From the NCBI RefSeq assembly GCF_006716675.1, contig NZ_VFPM01000002.1:1426001-1490000 (forward strand): a stretch of 64,000 nucleotides of DNA, read 5' to 3'. Every line of letters starts with the position of its first letter. The stretch's first letter is position 1. The notes below the pieces were generated by a model. That model was given only the letters and a program-made list of their open reading frames with translations. It was not told the DNA's origin and did no database searches. The position numbers and the translations under genes were made by a program. Below, piece after piece: positions 33,864 through 43,153 of the stretch. The stretch comes from Humibacillus xanthopallidus (GTDB lineage: Bacteria; Actinomycetota; Actinomycetes; Actinomycetales; Dermatophilaceae).

Positions 33864-35353
33864 CCGAGCTGCGCGTCGCCGCCATCGACCTGGGCGCCAC
33901 CAGTGGCCGGGTCATGGCGGCGACCGTCTCGGTCGGCGAGGGCGCCGACCGCCTCGAGGTCTCGGAGGTCCACCGGTTCCCGAACGGTGCTGTGCCCATC
34001 GGGGGCTCGTTGCACTGGGACGTCGTGGGCATCTACCGCGAGGTGGCTGCCGGGCTGCGCGAGATCGTGCGCACCGGACCTCTCGACGGCATCGGGATCG
34101 ACTCGTGGGCCATCGACTACGGCCTGCTCGACCGCGACGGCGAGCTGCTCGGCACCCCCTACTGCTACCGCGACCGGCGCACCGACGGCGTGCTCGAGCG
34201 GGTCGCCGCCAGCGTCTCGGCGCAGGAGGCGTATGCGGTCACCGGCCTCCAGCAGCTGCCGTTCACCACGATCTACCAGCTCGTGGCGGCAGGCGGCTCG
34301 GCGGCCCTCGAGGCTGCAACGACCCTGCTGCTGCTCCCGGACCTCATCGGCTACTGGCTCACCGGGGCGGTCGGGGCCGAGCGCACCAACGCCTCGACGA
34401 CCGGGCTCTACGACGTCCGTGAGCGGGACTGGGCTGTCGCGCTCACCGAGCGGGCCGGCATACCGCCGCGGCTGCTGCCGCCCCTGCGCGACCCGGGTGA
34501 CCGCGTCGGCGCGGTGACTCCGGAGGTTGCCTCCGAGCTCGGTCTCGAGGCGAGCGTGACTGTCGTCGCGGTGGGTTCGCACGACACCGCCTCGGCCGTC
34601 GTGGGGGTGCCCGCCGAGGGCAGCTCCTTCGCCTACATCTCGTCGGGCACGTGGTCGCTCGTCGGGCTCGAGCTCGACGAGCCGGTCCTCACGGAGGCCG
34701 CGCGCGAGGCGGACTTCACCAACGAGACCGGCGTCGACGGCACGATCCGCTTCCTCAAGAACGTCATGGGTCTGTGGGTGCTGTCGGAGTGCCTCCGTGC
34801 CTGGCAGAGCGAGGGCGACGAGCCGGTCGTCCTCGAGGCGGTGCTCGCCGGTGCGGCCCGGTCGCCGGGCCTGCGGACGGTCATCGACATCGACGACCCC
34901 GCTCTGCTGCGACCCGGCACGGCCTCCGACCCGATGCCCCAGCGCATCGCCCGGCTCGCCGGTCGGGCGGGGGAGCCGGTGCCCGAGAGCCCGGCCGCAC
35001 TGACCCGGTGCATCCTCGACTCCCTGGCGCTGGCCTACCGCCGCCACGTCCGCACCGCCGGCGAGCTCGCAGGCACGCCGGTCGAGGTCGTGCACGTCGT
35101 CGGGGGCGGTTCGCAGAACGAGCTCCTCTGCCGGCTGACGGCCGACGCCTGCGGCCTGCCCGTGCTCGCCGGGCCGTCGGAGGCGGCGGCGCTCGGCAAC
35201 GTCCTCGTGCAGGCCCGCGCGCTGGGGGCCGACCTGCCTGACCTCGCAGCCATGCGGGCTCTCGTGCGGCGGACGCACCCGGTGCAACGACACGATCCTC
35301 GCGGCGGCCTCGACTGGGCCGCGGCCGAGGCCCGCCTGCATTCCACCCACTGA
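33860..35353 (+). CDS. rhaB: Rhamnulokinase
   Basis: A 497-residue FGGY-family sugar kinase. AAIDLGATSGRVMA is the phosphate-1 motif, GIGIDSWAIDYGLLD and PYCYRDRRTDG are substrate-side segments, SHDTASAVVGVPA holds the catalytic Asp, YISSGTWSLVGLELDEPV is the adenosine loop, and VHVVGGGSQNELLCRLTAD is near the C-terminus. It phosphorylates L-rhamnulose for the aldolase. It is the last gene of the operon, coupled to rhaEW by ATGA. Confidence 0.93.
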   Translation: MTELRVAAIDLGATSGRVMAATVSVGEGADRLEVSEVHRFPNGAVPIGGSLHWDVVGIYREVAAGLREIVRTGPLDGIGIDSWAIDYGLLDRDGELLGTPYCYRDRRTDGVLERVAASVSAQEAYAVTGLQQLPFTTIYQLVAAGGSAALEAATTLLLLPDLIGYWLTGAVGAERTNASTTGLYDVRERDWAVALTERAGIPPRLLPPLRDPGDRVGAVTPEVASELGLEASVTVVAVGSHDTASAVVGVPAEGSSFAYISSGTWSLVGLELDEPVLTEAAREADFTNETGVDGTIRFLKNVMGLWVLSECLRAWQSEGDEPVVLEAVLAGAARSPGLRTVIDIDDPALLRPGTASDPMPQRIARLAGRAGEPVPESPAALTRCILDSLALAYRRHVRTAGELAGTPVEVVHVVGGGSQNELLCRLTADACGLPVLAGPSEAAALGNVLVQARALGADLPDLAAMRALVRRTHPVQRHDPRGGLDWAAAEARLHSTH

Positions 35354-35400
35354 GGGGGCGATCACCCGCGACCGCGACCACCCCTCGCTCGATCGATGTA

Positions 35401-35424
35401 TCTGCGGGGGCTCTGACCCGCGGA
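35401..35424. terminator. Weak hairpin between rhaB and convergent gene
   Basis: TCTGCGGG / CCCGCGGA with one G-U pair and an 8-nt loop, 48 bp after the rhaB stop. Confidence 0.4.
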
Positions 35425-35445
35425 GACACACCGACCGGGGTCTGG

Positions 35446-35742
35446 CTACCTCGGGTCGTTCTCGCTGACGCCGATGCGGATCTTGCCCTTGCTCGGGCAC
35501 TCGTCCTGGTGGGCGATGGCGTCCTTGCGCGCCTTGTCGCGGGCCCTGCGGGCGGGGCCGGTCCAGTCGCAGCTCTTGCAGTAGCCGAAGGCGAACGCGC
35601 CGTCGTCGTGCGTGCCGTGTCGGTCGGACGCCTGGTCGACGGGCTGCAGCGTGGCGTGGTGCTTGACGCCCTCGCTGTCCTTGACGGTGAGGTCGTGCCC
35701 CTTGCGCTTGAGGAACCGCGGACCAGCGTGCTGCTTCGCCAT
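35446..35742 (-). CDS. Small conserved hypothetical protein with Cys4-like motif
   Basis: A 98-residue basic, soluble protein. It contains C-x-x-C in FGYCKSCDWTGPARRARDKARKD, then a single HQDEC, which could complete a zinc site (C-x2-C, H/C). The N-terminal part has FLKRKGHDLTVKDSEGVKHHATL. No family name is recognised. It converges with rhaB and has its own promoter region upstream (35743 onward, which shows nothing else). Confidence 0.65.
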   Translation of the reverse strand: MAKQHAGPRFLKRKGHDLTVKDSEGVKHHATLQPVDQASDRHGTHDDGAFAFGYCKSCDWTGPARRARDKARKDAIAHQDECPSKGKIRIGVSENDPR

Positions 35743-35955
35743 GGGCCCATCGTCCCCTGTGCCGCGCTCCTCCGAGCAACCGGCTCGCCCGTTGGCACCT
35801 CGCCGGGCGGCCCGCCCCGGTCACCATCCTGCACTTCGCGATGCTCGCGAGGCAGACCTTCGCCTCTGCCACCTGCCGGATCACCCTCGTTAGCGTCCGG
35901 GAAGAGGCGGGACGCACCGAGCGTGTCACCCGGACCAGGAGTGGAGGCGGACGCC

Positions 35956-36663
35956 GTGGGATCACAGGCGAGACGAATGCGGAGGCTCGGGGTGCCTGCG
36001 GTGGCGGGTCTGCTCGCCACTCTCGCGGTGCCGGTCAGTGCGAGCAGCGCCCCCGGGGTCGCCCGCGAGGCCTTCACCATGAGCGGCACGATTGCCGATG
36101 CCAGGTGGTTCGCGCCCGAGGGTGCTGAGCCCGAGGTGGGAGCGCCACGGGTTGTCTACGTCCAGGGTGCTGACGCGACCACCGTGCATCGCGTCGCGGG
36201 GTCGAAGGCCGTGCGCGGTCCGCAGCCGGCCTTCGTCGCGATCGCTCTCATGATGCCAGCCGACGGGACCAGTGCAGAGCCCTATCCTGCCGAGCTGTGG
36301 TGTGAGGCCGCGAACGTCGACTTCGCTGTCGCCGACGACCTGTCGAGTGCCCAGCTCGAGATCCCGACCTGCGAGGCGGACGTCGTCGTCTTCGACGAGA
36401 CCACGGGCGAGGAGATGCCCAACGGGGTGACCGTCACGATCTCCGCATCGGCGGACTGGACCGCGACGGGGACGCTCGAGCAGCAGAGGTCGCACTCCCG
36501 CTACACCGTCGGCGGCTCCTGGACGATGGACATGGTTCAGACGGCCATGCGGCCGGCATCAGCCGACATCACGGTGACCGGTCTGCCCGGCGGCACCTTC
36601 GTCGGAAGCACCGAGGAGGCGTCGATCCAGGACGTCAGGGTGGCGAACCTGATCCGCTGGTGA
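35956..36663 (+). CDS. Secreted protein of unknown function
   Basis: A 235-residue protein with a signal peptide (MRRLGVPAVAGLLATLAVPVSASSA, in part VPAVAGLLATLAVPVSASSA) and a likely cleavage after SASSA. The mature part has two Cys (LWCEAANVDF and IPTCEADVVVF) that may form a disulphide, and a beta-rich pattern. The repeated phrasing of a 120-residue beta domain is seen but no family is recognised. GTG 35956 is preceded by GGAGGCGG; the ORF extends further upstream only as antisense of the preceding gene. A terminator follows. Confidence 0.65.
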   Translation: MGSQARRMRRLGVPAVAGLLATLAVPVSASSAPGVAREAFTMSGTIADARWFAPEGAEPEVGAPRVVYVQGADATTVHRVAGSKAVRGPQPAFVAIALMMPADGTSAEPYPAELWCEAANVDFAVADDLSSAQLEIPTCEADVVVFDETTGEEMPNGVTVTISASADWTATGTLEQQRSHSRYTVGGSWTMDMVQTAMRPASADITVTGLPGGTFVGSTEEASIQDVRVANLIRW

Positions 36664-36699
36664 CCGACGAGGTCACCGGGCCAGCTGTCGAGGTGCACA

Positions 36700-36731
36700 G
36701 TGAGCCCGGCCCCCATGGGGACCGGGCTCAC
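36700..36731. terminator. Hairpin terminator between convergent genes
   Basis: GTGAGCCCGG / CCGGGCTCAC stem of 10 bp continued by CCCC-AT-GGGG after a 1-1 internal mismatch. It serves the secreted-protein gene and the M14 peptidase gene. Confidence 0.8.
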
Positions 36732-36750
36732 TCGCCATGGGCTCAGCGCA

Positions 36751-39195
36751 TCACTGGACGGCGACGACCTCGCGACGGAAGTTCTGCCCGTTGCCGTCCG
36801 GCCGGTAGCGCGCCTCGGTGTTGCCGGCGATGTCGACGGAGAACCAGCGGACCTCGGTCCGCCCGTCCACCGTCACGGCACCGGCACCCTCGCGCAACCC
36901 CGCGGGCGTCAGCTTCGAGGAGCTGAGGGTCGGACGGCTGCCGTCGAGCGTGTAGTAGACCGTCGCCGGCTCGCTCGTCGCGAACGTGAACGACGTGCTG
37001 CCGGGCTCCTGCTTCTGCACCTCGAGGGACGAGCTCGGCGGCGTCGAGTCGGTCTCGTGCGCGAGAGCCACCTCGAGGATGCCGATCTGCCCGCTCGAGA
37101 ACTCCATGGCCTCCTCGTGACCCTCGGCGAAGGGCGGCTGGAAGCCCACCGCCTCGAACCGCTTGGTCGTCGGGTTCCAGACGTCGGCCCCGACCTCGAA
37201 GTCCCAGCCGATGATGCCGTGGTTGTACCAGAGCTCGTCGGCGGAGTTGCCTGCCGCGGAGTAGAGCACGTCGGTGACCGGGCCCGTCTGGCCCGGCCAG
37301 ATCGCCGTGCCGCGCCACTGCTTGACCGCCGAGAGGATGTGCTCGGACGCCGCCCAGAAGAACTCCTCGGTGCCGAGCTCGACGGGAGGCAGCAGCTCGC
37401 GGCCCGCAGCCTTGTAGGCACCCGGAGGCCACATGAAGTAGCCGCCGTAGGAGTGGGTGTTCATCGCGAACTTGATGTTGGGGAACTGGGTGACGAGCCA
37501 CACCTCGTTGCGCGCCTCGGGCTCCGACAGCTCGGCGGGGCCGGCGAAGGTGCCCGAGAGGCAGTTCGTGGCCGACGCGCCGGTGAAGCCGTCGAAGACC
37601 GACCCGACGGAGAAGTTGCGGTTGAGGTCGACGCCCCACGAGTTGCGGCGGGCGGGGTCGGAGTCGGCCGGCCCGCAGTGGTTCGTCATGTTCTTTCGCT
37701 GGCTCGCGAAGTCGTACAGGCTGTAGTGCGCACCGTCAGGGTTGATCGACGGCACGATGAAGATGTCGAGCTTGTCGACGAGCTTCCGGGTCGTCGGGTC
37801 CTTCTGGTAGTTGCGCAGCAGCCGCTCGGCCGTCTCGAGACAGACGAGGGGGGTGACCCATTCGCGGGCGTGCTCCTGGCAGTAGAGGAAGACACCGGTG
37901 CGCGAGCCGTCCCGCGCCTTGCCGATGCGCAGCGCCTGCACCTGGAAGGGCTCGCGCGAGACGGACGCGGGGGCGCTGAGGTTGTCGCTGAGCCGCGTGC
38001 TCGCAGCAGCGGCCACGACTCCTGCGCCGGCGTTGCCGCGGTAGGTGCTCGCGGTGACGAGTGCCGAGCTCGCCGGTGACGCGTTGATCGCCGCCACGAC
38101 CTGGGCCGCCGTCGACGTCAGCGCACCGGACGAGCCCGTCGCGAGCGACACGGAGATCGCCGTGCCGGAGACCGAGACGCTGAGCGCGGCGTTCGGCGCG
38201 CCCGGGTCGACGAGGGCGACGCTCAGGTCGTTACCGCCCTCGTGTCCCCAGGCCTTGGAGGTGACGTAGAGGGTGCTCGTTGTGACGGTGCCGAAGGTGG
38301 CCTGGGCCGCCCGACGGTAGCCGTTCGTCTTGTGGGGGAGGTCGATGAGCTGGGTCAGCGACGGGAACTCCTTCGCGAGGGAGGCGAACCGCGCAGAGAG
38401 CTCGGTCGGGTCCATGTAGTGGTCGACGAAGTCGGACACGTAGTGCGGGCTCGGGGCCTTTCGTGCCGTGCCGAGCCACTGCGAGACGTCCTTCGTGATG
38501 CTGCCACCGACGCTGCTCGTGATGGTCACCTTGGACGGTGCCGAGGCCACCGGGACGGGTGCGTTGAACCGGTGGTACATGTACTGACCGGCGTCGACGA
38601 AGCGAGACATCGTCGCGCTTCCCCCCGAGCCCATCGCGGTGCCCGGACCTGAGTCCCACTGCACCGTGAGGATGTTCGTGGCCACCGGCGCGTCCGTCTT
38701 CACCTCGACGGAGAGGAATCGCTGGTTGTCGGTGGAGGTGAACCACTCTGCCCGCAGGACCGTGAGGGTGTCGGCAGTCGCCAGGGCGCTCGCGTCCGCG
38801 GCGATGGTGGCGGAGCGCTCCGCTCGGTTGCGGGCGACGTCGGAGGGACTCGTGACGGCATCGCCCACCCGGTAGCCCAGGGCGGTGATCGCCTGGGTGT
38901 CTGCTGCGTCCGCCACGACGTGGATCTCGACCCCGCCGTCGACGGGGCGGGTGTACTCCGCGACGTCGAAGCCGAGCGAGGTGAGACGGTCGACCGCCGC
39001 CCGGTCGGGCACGACGACCTTGACGAGCGAGACCCCCGGCGGCGAGGTGCTCACGCTGTCGCCCGGTGGACTGCCCGGCGGCTCGGCTCCGGCGGAGCTC
39101 GCGGCGTATGCCGGTGCGAGCCCGATGACGAGGGCGCCGGTGGTGAGCAGCGCGACGAGGCGCGGGCGGCGGTGGACGGGTCGGCGACGAGACAT
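36751..39195 (-). CDS. Secreted M14-family zinc carboxypeptidase
   Basis: An 814-residue protein with a signal peptide (residues 1-32, LVALLTTGALVIGLAPAYA). An N-terminal propeptide-like region of about 250 residues precedes the M14 catalytic domain, which starts near YVSDFVDHYMDPTELSARF. Zinc ligands are H-x-x-E in CQEHAREWVTP (about residue 438) and His in MNTHSYGGYF; the substrate Arg/Asn region is GVDLNRNFSVG. About 110 residues of an Ala/Ser/Val-rich beta insertion (from LSVALVDPGAPNAALSV) lie between the first strand and the zinc motif. The C-terminal beta domain (about 730-814, chitobiase-like TVYYTLDGSRP) is probably carbohydrate- or wall-associated. RBS AGAAGGAG. Confidence 0.9.
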   Translation of the reverse strand: MSRRRPVHRRPRLVALLTTGALVIGLAPAYAASSAGAEPPGSPPGDSVSTSPPGVSLVKVVVPDRAAVDRLTSLGFDVAEYTRPVDGGVEIHVVADAADTQAITALGYRVGDAVTSPSDVARNRAERSATIAADASALATADTLTVLRAEWFTSTDNQRFLSVEVKTDAPVATNILTVQWDSGPGTAMGSGGSATMSRFVDAGQYMYHRFNAPVPVASAPSKVTITSSVGGSITKDVSQWLGTARKAPSPHYVSDFVDHYMDPTELSARFASLAKEFPSLTQLIDLPHKTNGYRRAAQATFGTVTTSTLYVTSKAWGHEGGNDLSVALVDPGAPNAALSVSVSGTAISVSLATGSSGALTSTAAQVVAAINASPASSALVTASTYRGNAGAGVVAAAASTRLSDNLSAPASVSREPFQVQALRIGKARDGSRTGVFLYCQEHAREWVTPLVCLETAERLLRNYQKDPTTRKLVDKLDIFIVPSINPDGAHYSLYDFASQRKNMTNHCGPADSDPARRNSWGVDLNRNFSVGSVFDGFTGASATNCLSGTFAGPAELSEPEARNEVWLVTQFPNIKFAMNTHSYGGYFMWPPGAYKAAGRELLPPVELGTEEFFWAASEHILSAVKQWRGTAIWPGQTGPVTDVLYSAAGNSADELWYNHGIIGWDFEVGADVWNPTTKRFEAVGFQPPFAEGHEEAMEFSSGQIGILEVALAHETDSTPPSSSLEVQKQEPGSTSFTFATSEPATVYYTLDGSRPTLSSSKLTPAGLREGAGAVTVDGRTEVRWFSVDIAGNTEARYRPDGNGQNFRREVVAVQ

Positions 39196-39438
39196 GAACT
39201 ACTCCTTCTGCAAAAGGACAGTGTGCTGCTGATCCTCGTCCCGCCCCGGCTGGAAGTTCTCCCTGTCTTCCGTCAAGAGATGGTCTGAAGTCAGCAAAGG
39301 GCGGACGCCGCCGGGCGGTGGTCGCCCGTCGTGCCGCTTCACCTCCCCGGGGTGATGACGCCCCCCGCCGCCGAGGTTGGACTGGTCCCCATCGGGGGCG
39401 GGAGGTCGCCCTCGGCACGATCTGGGAGGAAGACGACC

Positions 39439-41133
39439 GTGGCCAGTAGCACTCCGGCGCGGACCGGGGCGGGCATCGTGCTTGCCCTGCTCGCCGCGGG
39501 GCAGTTCGTCATGACGCTCGACAGCTCGGTGATGAACGTCTCGATGGCCGTCGTCGCCAGCGACCTCGGCACGACGATCAGCGGCATCCAGACCGCCATC
39601 ACCCTCTACACCCTCGTCATGGCGACGATGATGATCACGGGCGGCAAGATCGGCTCGATCATCGGGCGGCGGCGCGCCTTCGGCATCGGCCTCGTCATCT
39701 ACGCCGCCGGCTCGCTGACCACGGCGCTCGCACCCAACCTCCAGGTGCTGCTGCTCGGCTGGTCGGTGCTCGAGGGGCTCGGCGCCTCGCTCATCATGCC
39801 CGCGATCGTGGCGCTCGTGGCAGCCAACTTCCCCCCGGAAAGGCGCGCCGCGGCATACGGCCTCATCGCAGCAGCCGGAGCGATGGCGGTGGCCGCGGGC
39901 CCGCTCATCGGCGGCGCCGTGACGACGTTCTTCTCCTGGCGCTACGTCTTCGCGGGGGAGGTCGTCATCGTCCTCGTCATCCTCGCCTTCCTGCCCAAGA
40001 TGGCCGATGTCGCCCCCATTCCGGCCAAGATCGACTACGTCGGCTCGCTCCTGTCGATCATCGGACTGGGCTCGTTCGTCTACGGCGTGCTGCGGTCGAG
40101 CGAGTGGGGATGGGTCATCCCCAAGCCCGGTGCACCGTCCATCCTCGGGGCCTCGCCGACGATCTGGCTCATGGTGCTGGGCCTGCTCGTCGTGTTCGTC
40201 TTCATGCGCTGGGAGAGCCACCTCGTGAAGATCGGCAAGGAGCCCCTGCTGCGGCCGGCGATGCTGCGCAACCGGGGCCTGGTGGGCGGCCTCACGATGT
40301 TCTTCTCGCAGTACATGATCCAGGCCGGCGTCTTCTTCGCCGTGCCCCTCTTCCTCTCCGTCGTGCTGCAGCTCGACGCCCTGCAGACCGGACTGCGCAT
40401 CCTCCCGCTCTCCTTCGCGCTGCTGCTGTCTGCTGCCGGCGTCCCCAAGGTCTGGCCCCAGGCCAACCCTCGTCGGGTCGTCCGACTGGGCCTGCTGTCC
40501 ATGCTGGCCGGCATCCTCGTGCTCGTCGGGGGAATGGACCCTGGCGCGAATGCCGCCGTCGTGGCCGTCCCGATGCTGCTCATCGGCCTCGGCCTCGGTG
40601 CGTTGTCGTCGCAGCTCGGCAGCGTCACGGTCTCGTCCGTGCCCGACTCCGAGGCAGCCGAGGTGGGCGGTCTGCAGAACACCGGTACCAACCTCGGTGC
40701 CTCGCTCGGCACGGCGCTCGTCGGCTCGGTCCTGCTGTCGACGCTGACCGCCTCCGTCGTCAGCGGTGTCCTGGCCAACCCGGACGTCCCGGCCGAGGTG
40801 AAGCAGAAGGCCGCCACCCCCATCGTCGGAGGCGTCCCCTTCATCTCCGACGCCCAGCTGAGCGAGGCGCTGACCGCGGCGGGTGTGACGGGCACCGAGG
40901 CGCAGGCGATCCTCGACGTCAACTCGGCCGCGCGCCTCGACGCCCTCCAGGAGGCCTTCGGCGTCACCGCACTGCTGACCGTCGGCGCGCTCTTCTTCAC
41001 CGGGCGCATCCCGCGCCGCGCCCCTGGCTCGGGCGAGGGTGACGACGGCGGCGACGATGACGACGACGACGAGACCGTGGGCGAGGTGGACGACTCCCCG
41101 GCCGGCTCCGTGGACGAGTCCCGCCCGGTCTGA
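39439..41133 (+). CDS. MFS transporter, DHA2 (14-helix) drug-efflux type
   Basis: A 564-residue membrane protein with 14 predicted helices. The DHA2 motif LDSSVMNVSMAVVASDLG is in TM1, the A motif GGKIGSIIGRRRAFGIG follows TM2, and motif C-like GAMAVAAGPLIGGAVT is in TM5. The C-terminal cytoplasmic tail is unusually acidic (a run of seven Asp within DDGGDDDDDDE). GTG 39439 with GGGAGGAAG upstream is chosen; a longer start at 39331 lacks support. The substrate is unknown. The next small membrane protein starts 49 nt on and may be cotranscribed. Confidence 0.88.
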   Translation: MASSTPARTGAGIVLALLAAGQFVMTLDSSVMNVSMAVVASDLGTTISGIQTAITLYTLVMATMMITGGKIGSIIGRRRAFGIGLVIYAAGSLTTALAPNLQVLLLGWSVLEGLGASLIMPAIVALVAANFPPERRAAAYGLIAAAGAMAVAAGPLIGGAVTTFFSWRYVFAGEVVIVLVILAFLPKMADVAPIPAKIDYVGSLLSIIGLGSFVYGVLRSSEWGWVIPKPGAPSILGASPTIWLMVLGLLVVFVFMRWESHLVKIGKEPLLRPAMLRNRGLVGGLTMFFSQYMIQAGVFFAVPLFLSVVLQLDALQTGLRILPLSFALLLSAAGVPKVWPQANPRRVVRLGLLSMLAGILVLVGGMDPGANAAVVAVPMLLIGLGLGALSSQLGSVTVSSVPDSEAAEVGGLQNTGTNLGASLGTALVGSVLLSTLTASVVSGVLANPDVPAEVKQKAATPIVGGVPFISDAQLSEALTAAGVTGTEAQAILDVNSAARLDALQEAFGVTALLTVGALFFTGRIPRRAPGSGEGDDGGDDDDDDETVGEVDDSPAGSVDESRPV

Positions 41134-41181
41134 CACCGTGTGGGGTGGCGCAGCACCGACACGAGAGTGGGGGAGAGAGCC

Positions 41182-41688
41182 GTGGAGCTGATGGACGCAC
41201 GCCACCGGGCCGGTCTGTGGGTCGCCTCCCGACACCCCGCCGGCATCCTCTACGGCGTCATCATCACCGGCGCCGTGATCAGTGCGACCGCCGGCCACGA
41301 GACCTCGGCCCGGCGCATCGTCGCCACGACGCTCTTCGTGCTCGGGGTCTACTGGCTCGCCGACGTCTACGTGCGGGCCTTCGCCCACCAGTTCCGGGAG
41401 GGGCGCGACACCCTCCTCCACCGCCTCGCCGCGGCCAGCCGCCACGAGTCCGGCGTGCTGCTCGGTGGGGTGCCGGGCCTCGGCGCCTTCACCATCGCGA
41501 CAGCCCTCGGCATGTCGTCGTCCACCGCCGCCGACCTCGCCCTCTGGCTCACCGTGCTCGTGCTCGCCTCGCTGGCCTACCTCGCCGCCCGGTATGCCGG
41601 TGCGCCCGTCCGGGAGGCCCTCGTCGAGGCCGCTCTGGCCGGGATGCTCGGCATCCTCATGATCGTCTCGAAGTCGCTGCTCCACTGA
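41182..41688 (+). CDS. Small membrane protein of unknown function
   Basis: A 168-residue protein with four hydrophobic helices (ILYGVIITGAVISATAG; IVATTLFVLGVYWLADVYV; LLGGVPGLGAFTIATALG; LALWLTVLVLASLAYLAAR) and a final Ala/Leu-rich helix. Between helices 2 and 3 is a cytosolic loop HQFREGRDTLLHRLAAASRHE. GTG 41182 has GGGGAGAG upstream. No named family recognised. Confidence 0.7.
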   Translation: MELMDARHRAGLWVASRHPAGILYGVIITGAVISATAGHETSARRIVATTLFVLGVYWLADVYVRAFAHQFREGRDTLLHRLAAASRHESGVLLGGVPGLGAFTIATALGMSSSTAADLALWLTVLVLASLAYLAARYAGAPVREALVEAALAGMLGILMIVSKSLLH

Positions 41689-41737
41689 GGTCGCGCCGTG
41701 ACGTCACCCGGAGGCAGCGGCGAGCGCACCCGGGTGT

Positions 41738-41755
41738 CCGCGGCGCTAGCCGCGG
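41738..41755. terminator. Hairpin between convergent genes
   Basis: CCGCGGC / GCCGCGG with a GCTA loop, in the 70 bp between the small membrane protein and the HerA-like gene. Confidence 0.5.
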
Positions 41756-41758
41756 GCC

Positions 41759-43153
41759 TCAGGGCATCGGCACCGGCACGTCGATGCCGCCCTCCGGCGT
41801 GACCCGACCGCGCACGCGCACGATGCTCGGCATCGGCACGAATCCGCCGGCCACGAGGGCCTCGCCCTGCCGGAACCGCGCCGCCTGGGCGAGCAGGCCG
41901 CGCGGCACGAAGCCGAAGATCGAGCCCAGCTGCTCGAGGTCGTCGCGCGAGTTCATCCGCATGAGCGTGAGGTTGTCGCACTGCGACACGATGCCCTGGT
42001 GCACCTTCGAGGGCCGCTGCGTCGACAGCAGCAGCCACAGGCCGTACTTGCGGCCCTCGGCCGCGATCTGGATGAGCCGGTCGCGCACCGCGACGCCGAG
42101 AGGCGTCTCCGGGTCGGGCGGGCAGAGGTTGTGCGCCTCGTCGATGACGAGGAGCAGCGGTCGACGCTCGGTGCGCCTGGCCCAGAGGTCGTCGAGGACG
42201 GCGAGCGTGACGGTGAGCTGCTCCTCGTTGCGGTCGTAGCCGCCGAGGTCGAGCACCGTGGCGGCCGGCCGCCGCGCGACGACCGACGTCGCGCTCTCCG
42301 CGCCGTAGGCCCACGTCGTCCGCCACTCGAGCACGCCGAGGTTCTGGAGGCGCTGGGCAAGTGCCGTGGCGTCCGGGTCGCCGAGCGAGAGCAGGTGCCC
42401 CACGATGTCGGGCGTCTCGACGGCATCGAGGTCCTCCATGAGGCCGAGGAGGGCGTTGTACTCGGCGCGGTCGACGACCGGGTCGAGCCGCAGCACCGCT
42501 GCACGGGCCCGGGGCGTCATCTCCTTGAAGAGGACGTGCAGGGGCGAGGTCTCGTCTCCCGGCCGCAGCACCACGACCTCGCGATCGCCCAGTGCCGCAA
42601 CGGACTCCGGGTCCGCGCCCGCTGTCGTCTCGCCGAGCCGCACGAAGTCGCTGTTGGGGTCGAAGATCACCATCGGCAGTCTTGTGTTGACGAGGATCCG
42701 CTCGAGGAGCACGCCGAGCGCATACGTCTTGCCGGACCCGCTCTGACCGCACCAGAAGGTGTGTCGGTTGAGGCGCTTGGGGATGAGGGCGACGCCCACC
42801 TCGTCGTGGTCCGCGAGCCGGCCGAGGTGCAGCTGCTCGTCGGGCGCCGAGAGGAGGCGCTGCACGGCGGAGGCCTCGGTCGGTCGCACCGGGGTCTGCG
42901 ACCAGCGCGCCCGCGCCTCCGCTGCGCCCGAGGCGTCGCCGACGAGCGAGCCACTGGCCACGAAGGCGTCGCCCGCGGGGTCGGTCGCGACCTCCTCGAC
43001 GAAGGCGAGCGGTGCGTCTGCGCCGTCGATCGCGAGGTACTCGCCGACGCGTGGGCACGCGCTGGCCGGCCCTCGCACGCTGAAGGACCTGCCGTCCGGC
43101 GACTCGAGTCGCAGGGGCGCAGGTGAGAGGTCGACGTCGTCGTTCGCAGCCAT
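41759..43153 (-). CDS. HerA-like ATPase (DUF87, FtsK/HerA superfamily)
   Basis: A 464-residue ATPase. An N-terminal HAS-barrel-like beta domain (about residues 1-110) is followed by LNRHTFWCGQSGSGKTYALGVLLE with Walker A GQSGSGKT (about residue 134), FDPNSDFVRLGE, Walker B LLLVIDEAHN (about 330), and the sensor/arginine-type segment EGRKYGLWLLLSTQRPSKV followed by CDNLTLMRMNSRDDLEQLG. HerA enzymes are hexameric DNA translocases. No NurA-type nuclease or SIR2 partner is adjacent, so its context is unusual. ATG 43153 has CATAGT 6 nt upstream, suggesting leaderless translation; the longer frame to 43210 is less likely. Confidence 0.88.
   Translation of the reverse strand: MAANDDVDLSPAPLRLESPDGRSFSVRGPASACPRVGEYLAIDGADAPLAFVEEVATDPAGDAFVASGSLVGDASGAAEARARWSQTPVRPTEASAVQRLLSAPDEQLHLGRLADHDEVGVALIPKRLNRHTFWCGQSGSGKTYALGVLLERILVNTRLPMVIFDPNSDFVRLGETTAGADPESVAALGDREVVVLRPGDETSPLHVLFKEMTPRARAAVLRLDPVVDRAEYNALLGLMEDLDAVETPDIVGHLLSLGDPDATALAQRLQNLGVLEWRTTWAYGAESATSVVARRPAATVLDLGGYDRNEEQLTVTLAVLDDLWARRTERRPLLLVIDEAHNLCPPDPETPLGVAVRDRLIQIAAEGRKYGLWLLLSTQRPSKVHQGIVSQCDNLTLMRMNSRDDLEQLGSIFGFVPRGLLAQAARFRQGEALVAGGFVPMPSIVRVRGRVTPEGGIDVPVPMP

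Noticed and set aside
39199..41685. 828-codon minus-strand open frame
   Set aside because: Antisense of the MFS transporter gene, with His/Glu/Gly-rich shadow composition.
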